A DNA stretch of 64,000 bases, taken from Rhizophagus irregularis. Its lineage: Eukaryota > Glomeromycota > Glomeromycetes > Glomerales > Glomeraceae. The translations under genes were made by a program, and so were the position numbers. The stretch spans positions 2,216,001-2,280,000 of the forward strand of contig NC_089451.1 in NCBI RefSeq assembly GCF_026210795.1, read 5' to 3'. The notes beneath the pieces are model-generated. The model was not told where the DNA came from and searched no databases. It was given only the letters and a program-made list of their open reading frames with translations. Numbering within the stretch: position 1 is the stretch's first letter; every line of letters starts with the position of its first letter. Below, piece after piece: positions 1 to 11,500 of the stretch.

Positions 1-609
1 ACGATTTTTATGATCTCTGATTAACTTTACTTTAAATATATAATATTTACTTCAGTTAATATTATTTTTTTTATGCATAATGACTATTGTATTACCCATT
101 TAATTGGCGTAAATTTCATATAACAATCAAGTTTTTTCTTTTTTCTTAAATAAATGGCTTAAAGAAAAGAACTATAGAATTATCATTGTTCTAAATATTT
201 CTATATTAGTAATGACCTATATTTAAAGAATATTACAAATTACGTGTTTACTTGTTTGTAGAGGAACACTTCATAATAATGATGTTTACCTTATTAATCT
301 CCGGTACAATATATTATTATTATTATTATTATTATTTAAATAACATAAACTGATTATTTTTTCGATGGCTGTGTTTTCTCCTAATTTTGGTATATCTTAT
401 TTTCGTTTCACAAAAAAAATTGCTTTTGTTGGATTTTTTCGTTCAGGGGGAAAAAGATTAAACAAGAAAAAAAATTCCTATAAATATACAGGTATTTTTT
501 TCTTTTTCAAAAAGTTTTTTAAATTTTTTTTCGATTAAAATTAATCTGTAAATAAATAAATAAACAAATAATATATATATATACACACACTCAAATTATT
601 TTAACAAAA
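1..609. other. AT-rich intergenic leader of the first BTB gene
   Basis: No gene seen. The stretch is AT-rich with homopolymer runs and an ATT trinucleotide run at 313-336. The first 30 bases loosely resemble part of the dispersed repeat seen again near 17.03 kb. The last 130 bases probably hold the promoter and 5' UTR of the gene starting at 610. Confidence 0.6.
479..486 (+). promoter_or_regulatory. Possible TATA box (TATAAATA) of the first BTB gene
   Basis: TATAAATA lies about 125 nt upstream of the ATG at 610. The background is so AT-rich that a chance match is quite possible. Confidence 0.3.
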
Positions 610-2137
610 ATGCTAACATATAGTCGTCCAAGAATACCACACCAAAGATTGCCATCATTGATACACCATCGTCATCATGCATCACTTACAAACACTGATT
701 ATGATATGATAATTTATGTTGGAAATGAACCTTCAATTAGAACTTTCCATGCACACTCTGAAATTCTAAGAAATCAATCTTCTTATTTTCTTGCTGCATT
801 ATCAAGTAGATGGATACAACGTGAGAATGGTATGATAATCTTTCGTAAACCAAATATTTCTCCCGAAGTGTTTGAAGTCATTTTAAGGTAATTATTATTT
901 TATATTATTATCATAATTTATTTAAATAATTTATTATATAATCTGATATAATTCAATCTTTATTAACATCATAAAATTTTCTAGTTTTTGTTATACCGGT
1001 CAAGCAAAATTACAAGATAAAGATGGCGCATTCGTGATCGAACTTTTGGTATCGGCCGATGAAATGATTCTCACTTCTTTAACTAGTTATATTCAAAAAA
1101 ATTTTACCACCGCGCAATTATCATGGTTACAAGATAATTGTTTAGAAATAACTCAATTTGCCTTTCAATATCCATCATTTCAAGCTTTACAAAATGTTTG
1201 TTTAGAAACTATTTGTGATAATCCTTCAATATTATTTAAATCATCAAAATATTCTTCTTTTGAATCAACTATATTATTAGGTTTACTTCAACGTAATGAA
1301 TTAAATATATATGAAGTGGAATTATGGGAACATATTATTAAATGGGGTATTAATCAAAATCCTAATGTTTCAAAAGATCCTAAATCATGGAGTGCACGTG
1401 ATGTTAAGGCCGTTGAAAATTCCATAAAAGAATATATACCTTATATTAGATTTTATAATATGACTCAATCAGAATTTCAACGTTACGTTTGGCCTTATAA
1501 ATGTCTTATTCCTATTGAGATATATGATTCTATAATGACTTACTTTTTAATGCCATTCAAGAGAGTTCAACGTTTGATACCACGAGGTAATGGTGCTCAA
1601 TCTCGTTTAATTAATTGGGATCATTTAAAATACATTTGTGGATGGATTGATCAAAGTAATTCTTATCCTATCGATAAATTACCATATCGTTTTGAATTGT
1701 TAATGAGGGGTAGTAGGGATGGTTTTACTTCTGAATCTTTTCATAATTTATGTGATAATATTAAAGGTACCATCGTTATAATGAAAGTATCAGGTACTGA
1801 TGAACTCTTGGGTGGTTATAATCCACTTACTTGGAATATTAATACTGATGGAAGTACAATGAATAGTTTTATATTTTCCTTTAAAAATGGACAATCTAAT
1901 AATCCTTGCGTTAGTTATATACAAAGAAAATTTTTCAAAAATGCTATTTATAAATTAAATAGTGATATAGAAGTAATTAATTTTGGTAATGGTGATTTAA
2001 GATTAGATTGTAATTTTAATGAATCTTTCTCTTGTAGTGCTAGAAAAAATTCTTATGAATTTAATATAAGAGATGATTCATCAAGTTTTTGTGTTGAAAG
2101 TTTTGAAGTATTTAAAATTATTAATAGGAATGAATAA
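610..2137 (+). CDS. BTB/POZ-BACK-TLDc domain protein, 476 aa, two exons
   Basis: CDS model join(610..887,985..2137); the 97-nt intron (888-984) has GT-AG ends and joins codons in phase. Residues ~30-125 are a BTB/POZ fold (D-x-I-I-Y-V, H-A-H-S-E-I-L, S-S-Y-F, then the F-C-Y-T-G-Q strand completed across the splice). Residues ~140-235 match the BACK region (A-F-Q-Y-P, L-W-E-H-I-I-K-W). Residues ~300-470 match TLDc (F-E-L-L-M-R-G-S-R-D-G-F, then F-G-N-G-D-L and E-V-F-K-I near the end). Known biology: BTB proteins often act as cullin-3 adaptors, and TLDc domains are linked to oxidative-stress protection and V-ATPase binding. Which applies here is inference. The ATG at 610 is the first in frame and leaves a basic, His-rich leader. 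A paralogue lies at 21.8-23.3 kb with its intron at the same place in the BTB fold. It is a single gene with no operon-like partner. Confidence 0.9.
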
Positions 2138-2465
2138 TTTCAATTATTATAAAGGATTATTTTTTTTGTAATTATATAAGGTAATTAATACTGTATAAAA
2201 AAAAAAAGAAAATTAGATAGATCAAATCGAAAACTTTACTTACTTTACTTGATCGATTCAATTTTTATGACCGGACTAAATATTTATCTGTGTAATATTT
2301 TTTTTTTTTTCTTGGAATATATATATATATATATAGGATTTGAATAGGGGTTTGAACATTATTCTATTTAATATTATCTTTTTATTTTAATTTGTACATA
2401 GTTTATTTAAAATAGGTTAATATATTTTTTTTTATTATTTTTAATAATAAATCACTTTAATAATT
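2138..2465. other. 3' flank of the BTB gene
   Basis: AT-rich with poly-T and TA runs (2312-2335). Nothing coding is seen. It presumably contains the polyadenylation region of the upstream gene. Confidence 0.5.
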
Positions 2466-2788
2466 CTGTTTTTTTTTCACTTAAAATATATAAGTATTAA
2501 AGTATTTAAAAGTATTAAAGTATAAAGCATTATTTTACCTTCAATTTCTTAATTCTGGCTGGGATTACAATTATACTTTAAAAACTGTTAATAAATTTTT
2601 TTTCCTTAAAATATATAAGTATTAAGTATTAAGTATTAAGTATAAAGCATTATTTTACCTTCAATTTCTTAATTCTGGCCGGAATTACAATTTAATAATA
2701 AAATACTAATAATTTTTTTTTTCTTAAAATATTAATTATAAAATATTATTAACCTTTCAATTTCTTAATTCTGGTTGGAATTACAATT
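2466..2788. repeat. Three-unit imperfect tandem repeat (~96-120 bp)
   Basis: Three consecutive units each start with a T-run followed by CTTAAAATAT and end in TTTCTTAATTCTGG then a G-rich step and ATTACAATT. Units end at 2572, 2692 and 2788. The third unit is shorter because it lacks the AGTATTAAGTATT slippage stretch. Confidence 0.85.
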
Positions 2789-2975
2789 TTTAAAAGAAAA
2801 AATCTTATTATTATTAGTTATATTATCATTAATCTTAATCATTGATCTTATTATTAAAATAATGTATTATATAATAAAAATTTTATAATAAATATTTATT
2901 TAGAATTAAAATGTTGTATAATTAAATTATTTATTTAAAAACTTTTGTTTAGATAGTATTTAATATGGTTTAATA

Positions 2976-3007
2976 AGGCCACTCCAATTAACAATTATGT
3001 TTAACAA
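2976..3007. repeat. Left terminal inverted repeat of the DDE transposon
   Basis: Pairs with 7191-7222 in inverse orientation, 28/32 identical. The inner 16 bases (CAATTATGTTTAACAA) are identical. Confidence 0.85.
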
Positions 3008-3063
3008 AATCCCCCCCCTCAAAAATTTACATTTTATATAGATACTAGAAAAATGCAAAGTAA

Positions 3064-3076
<13 letters not shown>

Positions 3077-3106
<30 letters not shown>
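3077..3106. repeat. Poly-T tract (30 T) followed by seven C
   Basis: An uninterrupted T-run sits just inside the left end of the transposon, followed by C7. It is prone to length error in sequencing or assembly. Confidence 0.95.
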
Positions 3107-3391
3107 CCCCCCCGAATATTCAGTTTTTAAGTATAAATATTAATATTAAAATTTTTCACTATAAAATAAATATAAAAGTTCGATAAATTGATAAATTCAC
3201 ATGATCGCTAATGCATATCAATATTCAGAACATTTTTTATCCTTTATGCAATGTTGTGTTACCTGTTAAAGTAATATTACTGGTTCTTTGTTCGCAGATT
3301 TTTTTTCTTTCTTCGCTCAAGTTCTTTGTTTTCATTGTTATTTCTTTAAATAAACACGTACCTTTTTGAGTATAAAATTTTGTGTAAAATC

Positions 3392-6300
3392 ATGAGATTA
3401 TACCTGCTAGTTTCTGTATATCAAAACGGGAAACAAATTGTCAAATCTTCAGCAATAAGTATTGAACCCCCTGGACTTTTATCTGATCTTTTAAAGTTGG
3501 CTCTTTCTACTAATGATATACCAAACGTGAATATATCAGTTGACTTTCAAAAAGATAATTCAAAAGATTGGCATATAATATTAAAAGGAATTCAAGAGAA
3601 CTTAGAAATATTAATTTTTTTAAAAGCTACACATATTAGATTCATATGGAATGATGATTATGATGATATCAATAATTCTCAAGCAGAAATTCACAAAAAT
3701 GCCTTTAATATTTTAATGAGTAATGCTACAAATATTCATTTTCCTCTAGCACAAGGTTTAACCACCCGAAATAACCTTTTATATAATCACGTTATTGATC
3801 TTTTAAGAATCCAAAACTTGGGTGGTTTGGGAACGCTCACACAACTTCTGGAATACAGTTTGTATCCCGTTTGAGTAACCTTATCTGGTATATTGATCCA
3901 CATCGCAGCAAGTTTATTCAACGATCATATCATTTTCCAAAATTTATAGAAGAATTACCAGAATATAAAGCAAGTTTATCTTATAATCAATACTACAATA
4001 ATTCACATCATAAAAAAATAGAAATTCTTTGAAACGTCATGTAGAAGCTCTAGAAAATTCATTAATTCAACCGTGGGCAAGTGATAAAAAATGGGAACAA
4101 TTTATCGATGAAGTTATTCAATTATGTGCGACATCAAAAAAGTATGTAGAATATTTAGATAATGTAAATAATAGGATGCGCATTATTCATAGCAGTAGTA
4201 TACCTATACGAAATGGAATTGATCACATAAAAGTATTAGATATTAATAAAACTTCATCAATGAGTAATAAATATACCGATATTATTAATTTAATGCAAGA
4301 TAAGGCTGAGTATGATCCTATCTGCATTGACGATCTTATTCCACATAATGTTTTTCAAGCTGCATATTTGGAAGAAATGGAACTTCCATTTAATATTACA
4401 TTATATCGTTACTATAGTGGGAATTATATTGGTACTTTAAATTGGATTTGAAAAAGACCAGATACCGTTGAGTTATTTGATAAAACTAAAGAGTCACAAT
4501 CTTTACTAAAAGCGCACGAGTCATTACCAAAATACAGTACACGGCAAATGAGAAAAAATGTGATTAATAAAGTAAGTTAAACTTTTTAAGTAAATCTTAA
4601 CAAAATGTAATGCTTAAAATTTTTTTATATTGTATAGTATTCACTTTATACACGATTGTCACCTGCTATATTATGTACACTATATCAAGATCTTACTGGA
4701 AATGCGATAAGCAATTCAAATTTAATATCTCAAGAAGTACAAGAACGCATAAAATTGATGTATGAAACTCAAGATCCAAATATTGTATTTGATTTACGAA
4801 AAAATGGAGGATTTAAAGGAACTAAATTTGATGAATTTTAGAACGAAATGGATGCATATTTTAATGAAGTAAGTAATTTAATTAATAATCCAATTTAATA
4901 TTAAAAGTATTAATATGAATATTTTGATTTTATTTAAAGATTGTTTTAGCAGTACATGATCGATGACATACCTCAAATTTGTATATGCCAGTTGCAATAT
5001 CAATTCAAGAACTACGTGAAAGTATTACAGAACGCCTAAAAGCTAAGCATGATGAAGAAAAATTTTCAACAATTTCAGTTCCAAGCAGTGAGTGGATTAG
5101 ACTCCAATTTTGGCCGAAAAACATCTATACAAAAACTGCTATACAATATTCTGGTCGATTTAACATTTCTTATAAAGTGCAAAGTAGACTTCTCTGAAAA
5201 TCTCATCCTGATGCACATTATTGTGCTGCATTGTTTCGTTATACAAGGCTTTTTGTTATCAAATTTCGAAATTTCACCTGCTTTATATCTGCAGATGACA
5301 AACATAAAGTTCCAATCAGAGAAATAGTTGAAACATCAACAGGAGTTCGCAATAAAGCTACATTAGCATTTGCTGATATGGAGTTAACATCATGTGATCA
5401 TAATTTTACAAAACTTTCAATAACACCATCTGTTTCATTATTATATAACATTCCTAAAGATATCAGCGAAAGTTTCTATCAAGGGCAAGTATATGTATCC
5501 TATAAGGACTCTGTTTTTTAACCTAGCTCAGCACTTAGGCATTCTGCTGAATGGTTAAAATGTTTACGTAAAAAATATACTATTTTGCCCGAAATGCTAG
5601 TTATTTATACTGATGGTGGCGCTGACCATCAAACTACATTTGGTTCTGTTCAACTTGCAATGATTTGTTTGTTTTTGGAAGGAGATTTTAATTTTTTAGC
5701 AGCAGTTCGAACAGCACCATATCATTCATGGTCAAATTCTGCAGAACGTATAATGTCAATTATAAATCTTGGATTACAAGGTGTAGCCTTAAAGAGAAGT
5801 GATATGAGTTCTGACTCTGAGAAAGTTTTTAAAAATTTGGGAACAATGGAAGAAATTCGAAATGCAGCATTATACAATCAAACTTTAAGCGAGAAAATGA
5901 AAATAGCTATCAAAGATACTCAAGAAATTTTACAAAATAGAACTACCCGATTGAAATTACATAATCAGAAATTTAAGTGTATTGACCCAGCTTATTTGAT
6001 GTAAGTATTTTGATTTGTATTTACATGGATATATGAGTAATACGTGTTTAATTTTGCTATTTTATTGGGTAAAAATATAGATTTTAAAAAAGGTTAATCC
6101 TACCGTTACTCAAAATAATACTTCAAAAAATAAACTTCGTACTTGTGTTGATTTACAAAAATTTATTAAATCTCATTGTTTAGTTTGAGAATATTCATTC
6201 CAGGTATGATTTTACATTATAGATTATTTATTTTCTTTGAAATTATTACTTTTACTTATATTGGCTATTTTAAGATCAAAAAGTGCGGAAAAAATGAATG

Positions 6301-6975
6301 TGTTATTTGTGGTTCTATTCGATTACCACAGGAGATTTTTAATCAATTACACTTTATACCAGACCCACAAATTTCAAGTGGTATGGTAATTTTATATTTT
6401 TTAACAATTTTGGTTTTTCTTATTTATCAAAATTTAATTTAGATCCCGATCACTATCAAAATTTCAATTCACTATACGGACGTAATACTACTGAAATTGA
6501 CCTTCCAAGTAAAAAAAATAACCTTGTATGTCAAGAGCTTGCACCAAATGGAATGTTAGTTGTTGCAAGGGTTCGTGATTTTGCTCTTTGTACATCTTGC
6601 ACAAAATTACGCTGCATCTTCAGTAAATATGTATTAAGAGAATCCGATAGTGAAATATTGCAAACAGCTATGGAAACGTTTGCATATACATGTGGTTCGC
6701 CTATTGTTCCAGAAAATCATCCTTTATATAATAAGGTGTTTGTTGGAATGAATTTGACTTGTGATTCACCAATTGAGCAGACTTATTATTTATGTAGAAT
6801 TGAACATTCACAAGTTTGTTACTATTGTGGCGAGGAGGATAATCTTATCAACCCATCACCAGAAGTTTTATCCCGATTTAGAATAGTATATCCTTTATGC
6901 GAGGTTTGTCAAGAAAATGGTGTAACTTTTTTTACAAAAGGTAAACTTCAAATGAAAAAAAAGCAATGTGTATAA
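3392..6975 (+). pseudogene. Broken DDE transposase-like gene
   Basis: One protein can be followed through successive frames and stops. The first ATG is at 3392. The frame shifts near 3835 into a segment with W-Y-I-D, continues from 4029, is cut by a TGA at 4449-4451, and resumes after a possible intron (~4571-4637). It then covers L-T-G-N, V-F-D-L-R-K-N-G, P-V-A-I-S-I and W-I-R-L-Q-F-W-P. Candidate catalytic acids are S-A-D-D-K (~5292), Y-T-D-G-G-A-D-H (~5605) and S-A-E-R-I-M-S (~5740). The 3' part (6176-6975) has C-x4-C-x2-C, Q-L-H-F-x-P-D-P and several further C-x2-C pairs, suggesting a zinc-binding tail. Stops, frameshifts and loss of the strict reading frame make it inactive as written. 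Some interruptions could be introns, for example 4571-4637, ~4868-4950 and 6002-6080. Confidence 0.7.
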
Positions 6976-7190
6976 TTGAAAATAATACTAAAATATAAAA
7001 TAAAGAATAGTTACTTTTTTACATTTAAAAAAAAATATAAAATCCCTCTTATTTTAAAAGTTTTTAATATTGTAAAAAAAATTAATATAATAAATACTCC
7101 CCCCTCAATTTTTACGCTCAATAATACTGTAAAAAAAATCTGTAATTTTTTTTTTGACCCCACCCCCCTCTTTTTTTTTAGAGAAGATTC

Positions 7191-7222
7191 TTGTTAAACA
7201 TAATTGTTTATTAGAACGGCCT
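7191..7222. repeat. Right terminal inverted repeat of the DDE transposon
   Basis: Inverse copy of 2976-3007. The sequence immediately inside is a CACCCCCCTC tract matching the C-rich tract inside the left end in reverse. Confidence 0.85.
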
Positions 7223-8008
7223 AATTACAAGAAAAATCTTTTTTTACTGTGATACAATAGGTTCTGTAGAATCCTTCATGTAGAAAGAGAGACTTTTGCT
7301 AAAAAAAATCATTTATATATACATATGTCTTACTCTTTAAGTATAATTTCCACCTAATAGTATATATGTGGGTATTTTTTTAATATGATAAGTAGTTCGT
7401 TAGTTAATTATATTAGGATCTTATTATATAGTTTTCTATATTTATGTATTTCTATACTTTTAACTCTTAATAAACTAGCAAATGTATTGTGATTAAAAAA
7501 AAAATATGGTTTAAAAAAAATATTTTTTTTTTAAAAAAAACTAAATTTTATTGTATAACAATATATATATATAAATATTTTTATTTATTTTATATAAAAG
7601 CAGAAAAGTAAACAATAAAAAATCCTACTAATTGAAATTTTTCACTTATTTTTATTTAAAAACAAACCTTTATTTATATTCTATAAAGTCCACTCATTAG
7701 TTCCTTATTCAGATAAATATAGATTATATAATAATAATTATTATTTTTTGGTAATCTGTATAACAAATTTTCATTTTTGGAAATTGTCTAAAGTAGAATA
7801 AATCACATGATTTAATATAATAAAATTTTTTATAAATTAAAATTAAATATAAATTTGAAAATTATAAATAAACTTATAAACATATTTTAGCCTATTCTAC
7901 AAATTTATTTAAAGAAAAAAAGTAGATTTTTAAATATTATTTTTGATTTTACATTTGAACAACAGATTTTTGCTAGTGTTACAATCCATCTATCCAGGAT
8001 TCTGCTTA
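7223..8008. other. AT-rich intergenic stretch between two transposons
   Basis: No gene or repeat ends recognised. It contains A-runs and T-runs (7494-7545) and short ORFs of low-complexity composition only. Confidence 0.5.
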
Positions 8009-8288
8009 CAGTCAACTTCCTCTATAGTCACTCCCGTTATAGTCACATTCTACTATATAGTCACACCAGTTGAATGTTCAAAACACTTTATTATTAAAAA
8101 TCTATCCTATATAGTCACAATCTATCTATAGTCACTATCACACCTATCCTCAAAAATCTTATATTAAAAAGAACCGTTTATAATCACAGTTATATAAAGA
8201 ATATATTAAATAACTTGGCATTTAATAATCGTACAAAGATGTATCATAGCTTGTTAGAATCGTCTCACTGAGACGAATCGAATGGTGG

Positions 8289-8304
8289 TAGTTTTATCCT
8301 TTCC
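8289..8304. repeat. LINE target-site duplication, left copy
   Basis: TAGTTTTATCCTTTCC is identical to 16112-16127. Joining the sequence at the two copies rebuilds a unit of the surrounding tandem repeat. Confidence 0.9.
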
Positions 8305-8557
8305 TATGCAAACAGTCTTGTGACTTTATCTTTTATTGATATTTTAAACTTCGAAAACATAATCGAACAGTATTACAAAAATAAGAAAATAAATGAATAA
8401 AAAATAAAAAGAGTAGCTTCACGACTCATACAAGTAAAGAAATCTAAACTAAAATAAATTAAAGCAAAGAAAAACTAAACTATTACAGAATCGCATACCC
8501 CAACTTTACCCGAAGGCCAGTGTGAGTCAACTATCCAACATCCAAAAATCCAGTCCG

Positions 8558-11500
8558 TTACCAGAAAGAGATCCTAAGAGGTTGAACTGTTAAGCGGCGC
8601 AGAAAATCCAAGTGCGAGATCCACGATCCACCCTGAATTATAGAAGAGGATATCCAAGAAATCCAGGAATCCTGAGAAACTGACGCCAAAGAAGAGTTGT
8701 GATTTTGTGAAGAAGTAGCAATAGAAGAAGAATTTATAGATGGGCCACGTAATTTGGAAGCAGCCGAGATACCCTGCGACTCTTCCCAAGCATGAAAAAG
8801 AACATTCCGACACAACCAGATTTCTCCATAAAGAGCGACTTGGAAGTCGTTAAGAAGAGGAGAAATGTACTTGTAAATAACAGAGAGAGGAAAGTGCTGA
8901 TTCAAAAATGCTGTTAAATGCGCAGGTAATAGTCCTCTAGTAAGCCAGAGACAGGACGGCGAAGGAGATTCATAATTCCAACAATCTAAAGCAGGGAATC
9001 CAGTTTGGAAGGTAATATCCAAAGGCTTCAGAGATAAGAACGAAGATAAACAAGAATCTCTGAATTTAATAATTTCAGAATGATGTGTTAAACACGGATT
9101 TAAATCCGGGAGAATATAAGGACAAGTCCAAAGATGATTCAAATCTTCAGGAGCTGAGTTGCATTGTGGGCAAAGCCAATCGGGAGAATATAAATAAGGT
9201 TTGCGTTGTTGAAGAGTAGATAAAGTAGGCAACATATCCAAAAGAAGTTTGATACAGAAGATCCAAAATTCAGGACGACCATTCTTGTGCGAAGCAAAAC
9301 CTTTATTTTGTGAAAGGCAAAAATGTATACCAGCCCAATCAAAGAGTGAAGGAGAACCAAGAGCAGTAAAACGTGCCAATGAACAGAAAGATAGAAGAGC
9401 ACGAGCGTCTGCTATAGAGCGGAAAAAATGACGAATATTCATGTCAATAGGCAAAGAGTTAAAAGTTAACAAGCATGGAGTATAACAAAATGCCAAAGGC
9501 GAAACAGTAGATTGTAAAACCGAATGAGCATCTTTTGCCAGAGAATCCGCTTGTATATTATAGATGTCATCGCCATGAGCAGGGACTTTAATCAGATTGA
9601 CTTTAAGATTACGATCCATGATAAGTTGTCAAATAGAAAGCCAAAGAAGATAATTAGGTTCTCGAAGTAACTTCGGTGAGAAGGGAGAATCAACTAGACG
9701 TGTCCATAGTGAAATTAATTGACTACAATCAGTATAAATAGAGATTGAAGAGTCATGGGAGAGGGCGCTCAATCCTAGTAAAACAGCATAAATTTTAGAA
9801 CGTAGAGCTGAAGGGAAACAAGAAGGAAGATGCATGGATGAAGATTCAAGAATAAATCCATCATCATCAAGAGCAATCCAAGCAGAAGTCATGGAGGAAG
9901 ATAAAGAATCTTTGGTAGGACGGAAAGAACCATCGGTATACAGAGAATGCACAGAAGGCGGCAAGATTTCATCTTCTATCCTGTCCTTAACAGAAAGAGA
10001 AAGGGTGAAAGAAGCAATTGAGGGCAAGTTCGTCAAATGAACAAGAGCCAAAGAAGTAGCATAGCTCCATGAGGTAGATAAAATTATGGGAAGATATGCC
10101 GCAAATACTTTGGCATTTCTGGTAGGATAACCCATAGTCTCCGAGAGGACTACATTGAAAAAACACTTTTCGCTATTACTGCGTTGTTTAATGGCAGATT
10201 TTCTGGATAATGCTGGAATGGTAAGAGCACAGCCAGGACAAGGGTTATAGGATCGTTCATCAGCCGAAGTAGATACAGGAAGCCAATGAGACATAATAGC
10301 CGAGTTTTGTTTCTTGTAGGTGATACACACACGCCCGACGGATAAAGTTTGAGTAGCAGAATCAAGGTTAATAGCCCATTGAGGGTAAAAATGATAATCT
10401 TTAACAGTATGATCTAATAAACAAGGAGCAGCTAAAGTAAAAGAAGAATTAATAAAATATAAAAATAAAAGCAAAGAAGAAGAAGAAGAAGAAAGAAAAT
10501 TATTTTTAATAAAATTAAACCAAGTAGGAATTCGTCCTTTTCGTCCAATGATACCAAGGTACCGAAGGTCAGGCCAATTCATGAGATAACGTCCACAAGG
10601 AGAAACCAATTGGGCAAGCACAAATATATTCAAATTTTTCCAAAGTTTCCAACTCGATTGAAAAATAGAATGTGGCAGAATGGATCGGAGTGGCATAGCC
10701 GATTGTAGATCACGCCTCGGAGGCTGGAAAGAAAGAGACCACGTGATATTAAGTCGTGAAGAAAACAAAAGAGTGTTGAACAAAGTATGTGTTCGTAAAG
10801 AGACAACTTGCGACCATGGTTCTAGGTTGATAGCAGTCGGGCAACTCTCTGCACCAAAAAAGCCTTGAAGATATGAAATAGCATGGTTGGCAAACACTCG
10901 AAAATCAGGATGAGTGAAAATCTTTTGCCAAGAAGCCACATGAGAAGAGAGAAATCGGTAAAAGGCATTCTGAATAGAGAAAGGAAGTTTCAAGAAGAGC
11001 AAAGCTAATGGAGTAGTAGCGGCAAGGCCAGCTTTTCTTTTAAGGACTGAAAACATAGTGTAACAATTGATTGAACAGTGTTTTCTGAAAAGAGAGCAGT
11101 TTGAAGACGAAATTCCAATCTCGGAAGAAGGACAGCATTGTACAGATAGGCCACATGTTGCGCCAATAATTTTTTTGGACCAAGGAGAGCAGCCATATCT
11201 TTAACCATAGAGCGCGCTTGTTGAAGCACAAATTGGGAAGAGGCGGATAAGGAAAACCAAACACCTAAAAAACGAAATGAAGTGTTCAAAGGCAAAGAGG
11301 AAAGGGAAAGAGACAAATTGGAAACTAAGGAAGAAGGTGAAAGATCAAAAATAATTCTCGAAGAAGGGGAAGAGGATGAAAGAAGAACATATTTAGCTGA
11401 ATTAGCTTGAATATTATTCAAAGTATAAAATTCAGCAGTTATAGAAAGACAATCTTCAATTCCAGTTTTCGAAAAAGCTACAAGTGTAGAATCATCCATG

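Larger units (their letters stand above)
2976..7222 (+). mobile_element. Decayed 4.25-kb DDE-type DNA transposon with terminal inverted repeats
   Basis: The ends are inverted copies: 2976-3007 matches the reverse complement of 7191-7222 at 28 of 32 positions, both starting AGGCC and sharing CAATTATGTTTAACAA. Just inside both ends are C-rich/G-rich runs. A broken transposase-like gene fills the interior. Flanks are TAATA (left) and TAATT (right), so a clear target duplication cannot be stated. The superfamily was not assigned. The encoded protein resembles a widespread family with D-G-G-x-D-H and A-E-R-I-M-S motifs and a Cys-rich tail that I recall from invertebrate and fungal genomes. Confidence 0.75.

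Noticed and set aside
3077..3113. Poly-T tract as the reversed poly-A tail of a retroelement
   Set aside because: It lies just inside the left inverted repeat of a DNA transposon and no retroelement sequence adjoins it.
6976..7197. 73-codon ORF at the right end of the DDE transposon
   Set aside because: Low-complexity Lys/Ile/Asn composition in AT-rich non-coding sequence, overlapping the inverted repeat.
9834..10040. Plus-strand ORFs inside the old LINE (also 10680-10868, 11945-12151)
   Set aside because: They are antisense shadows of the LINE ORF2 and have no features of their own.
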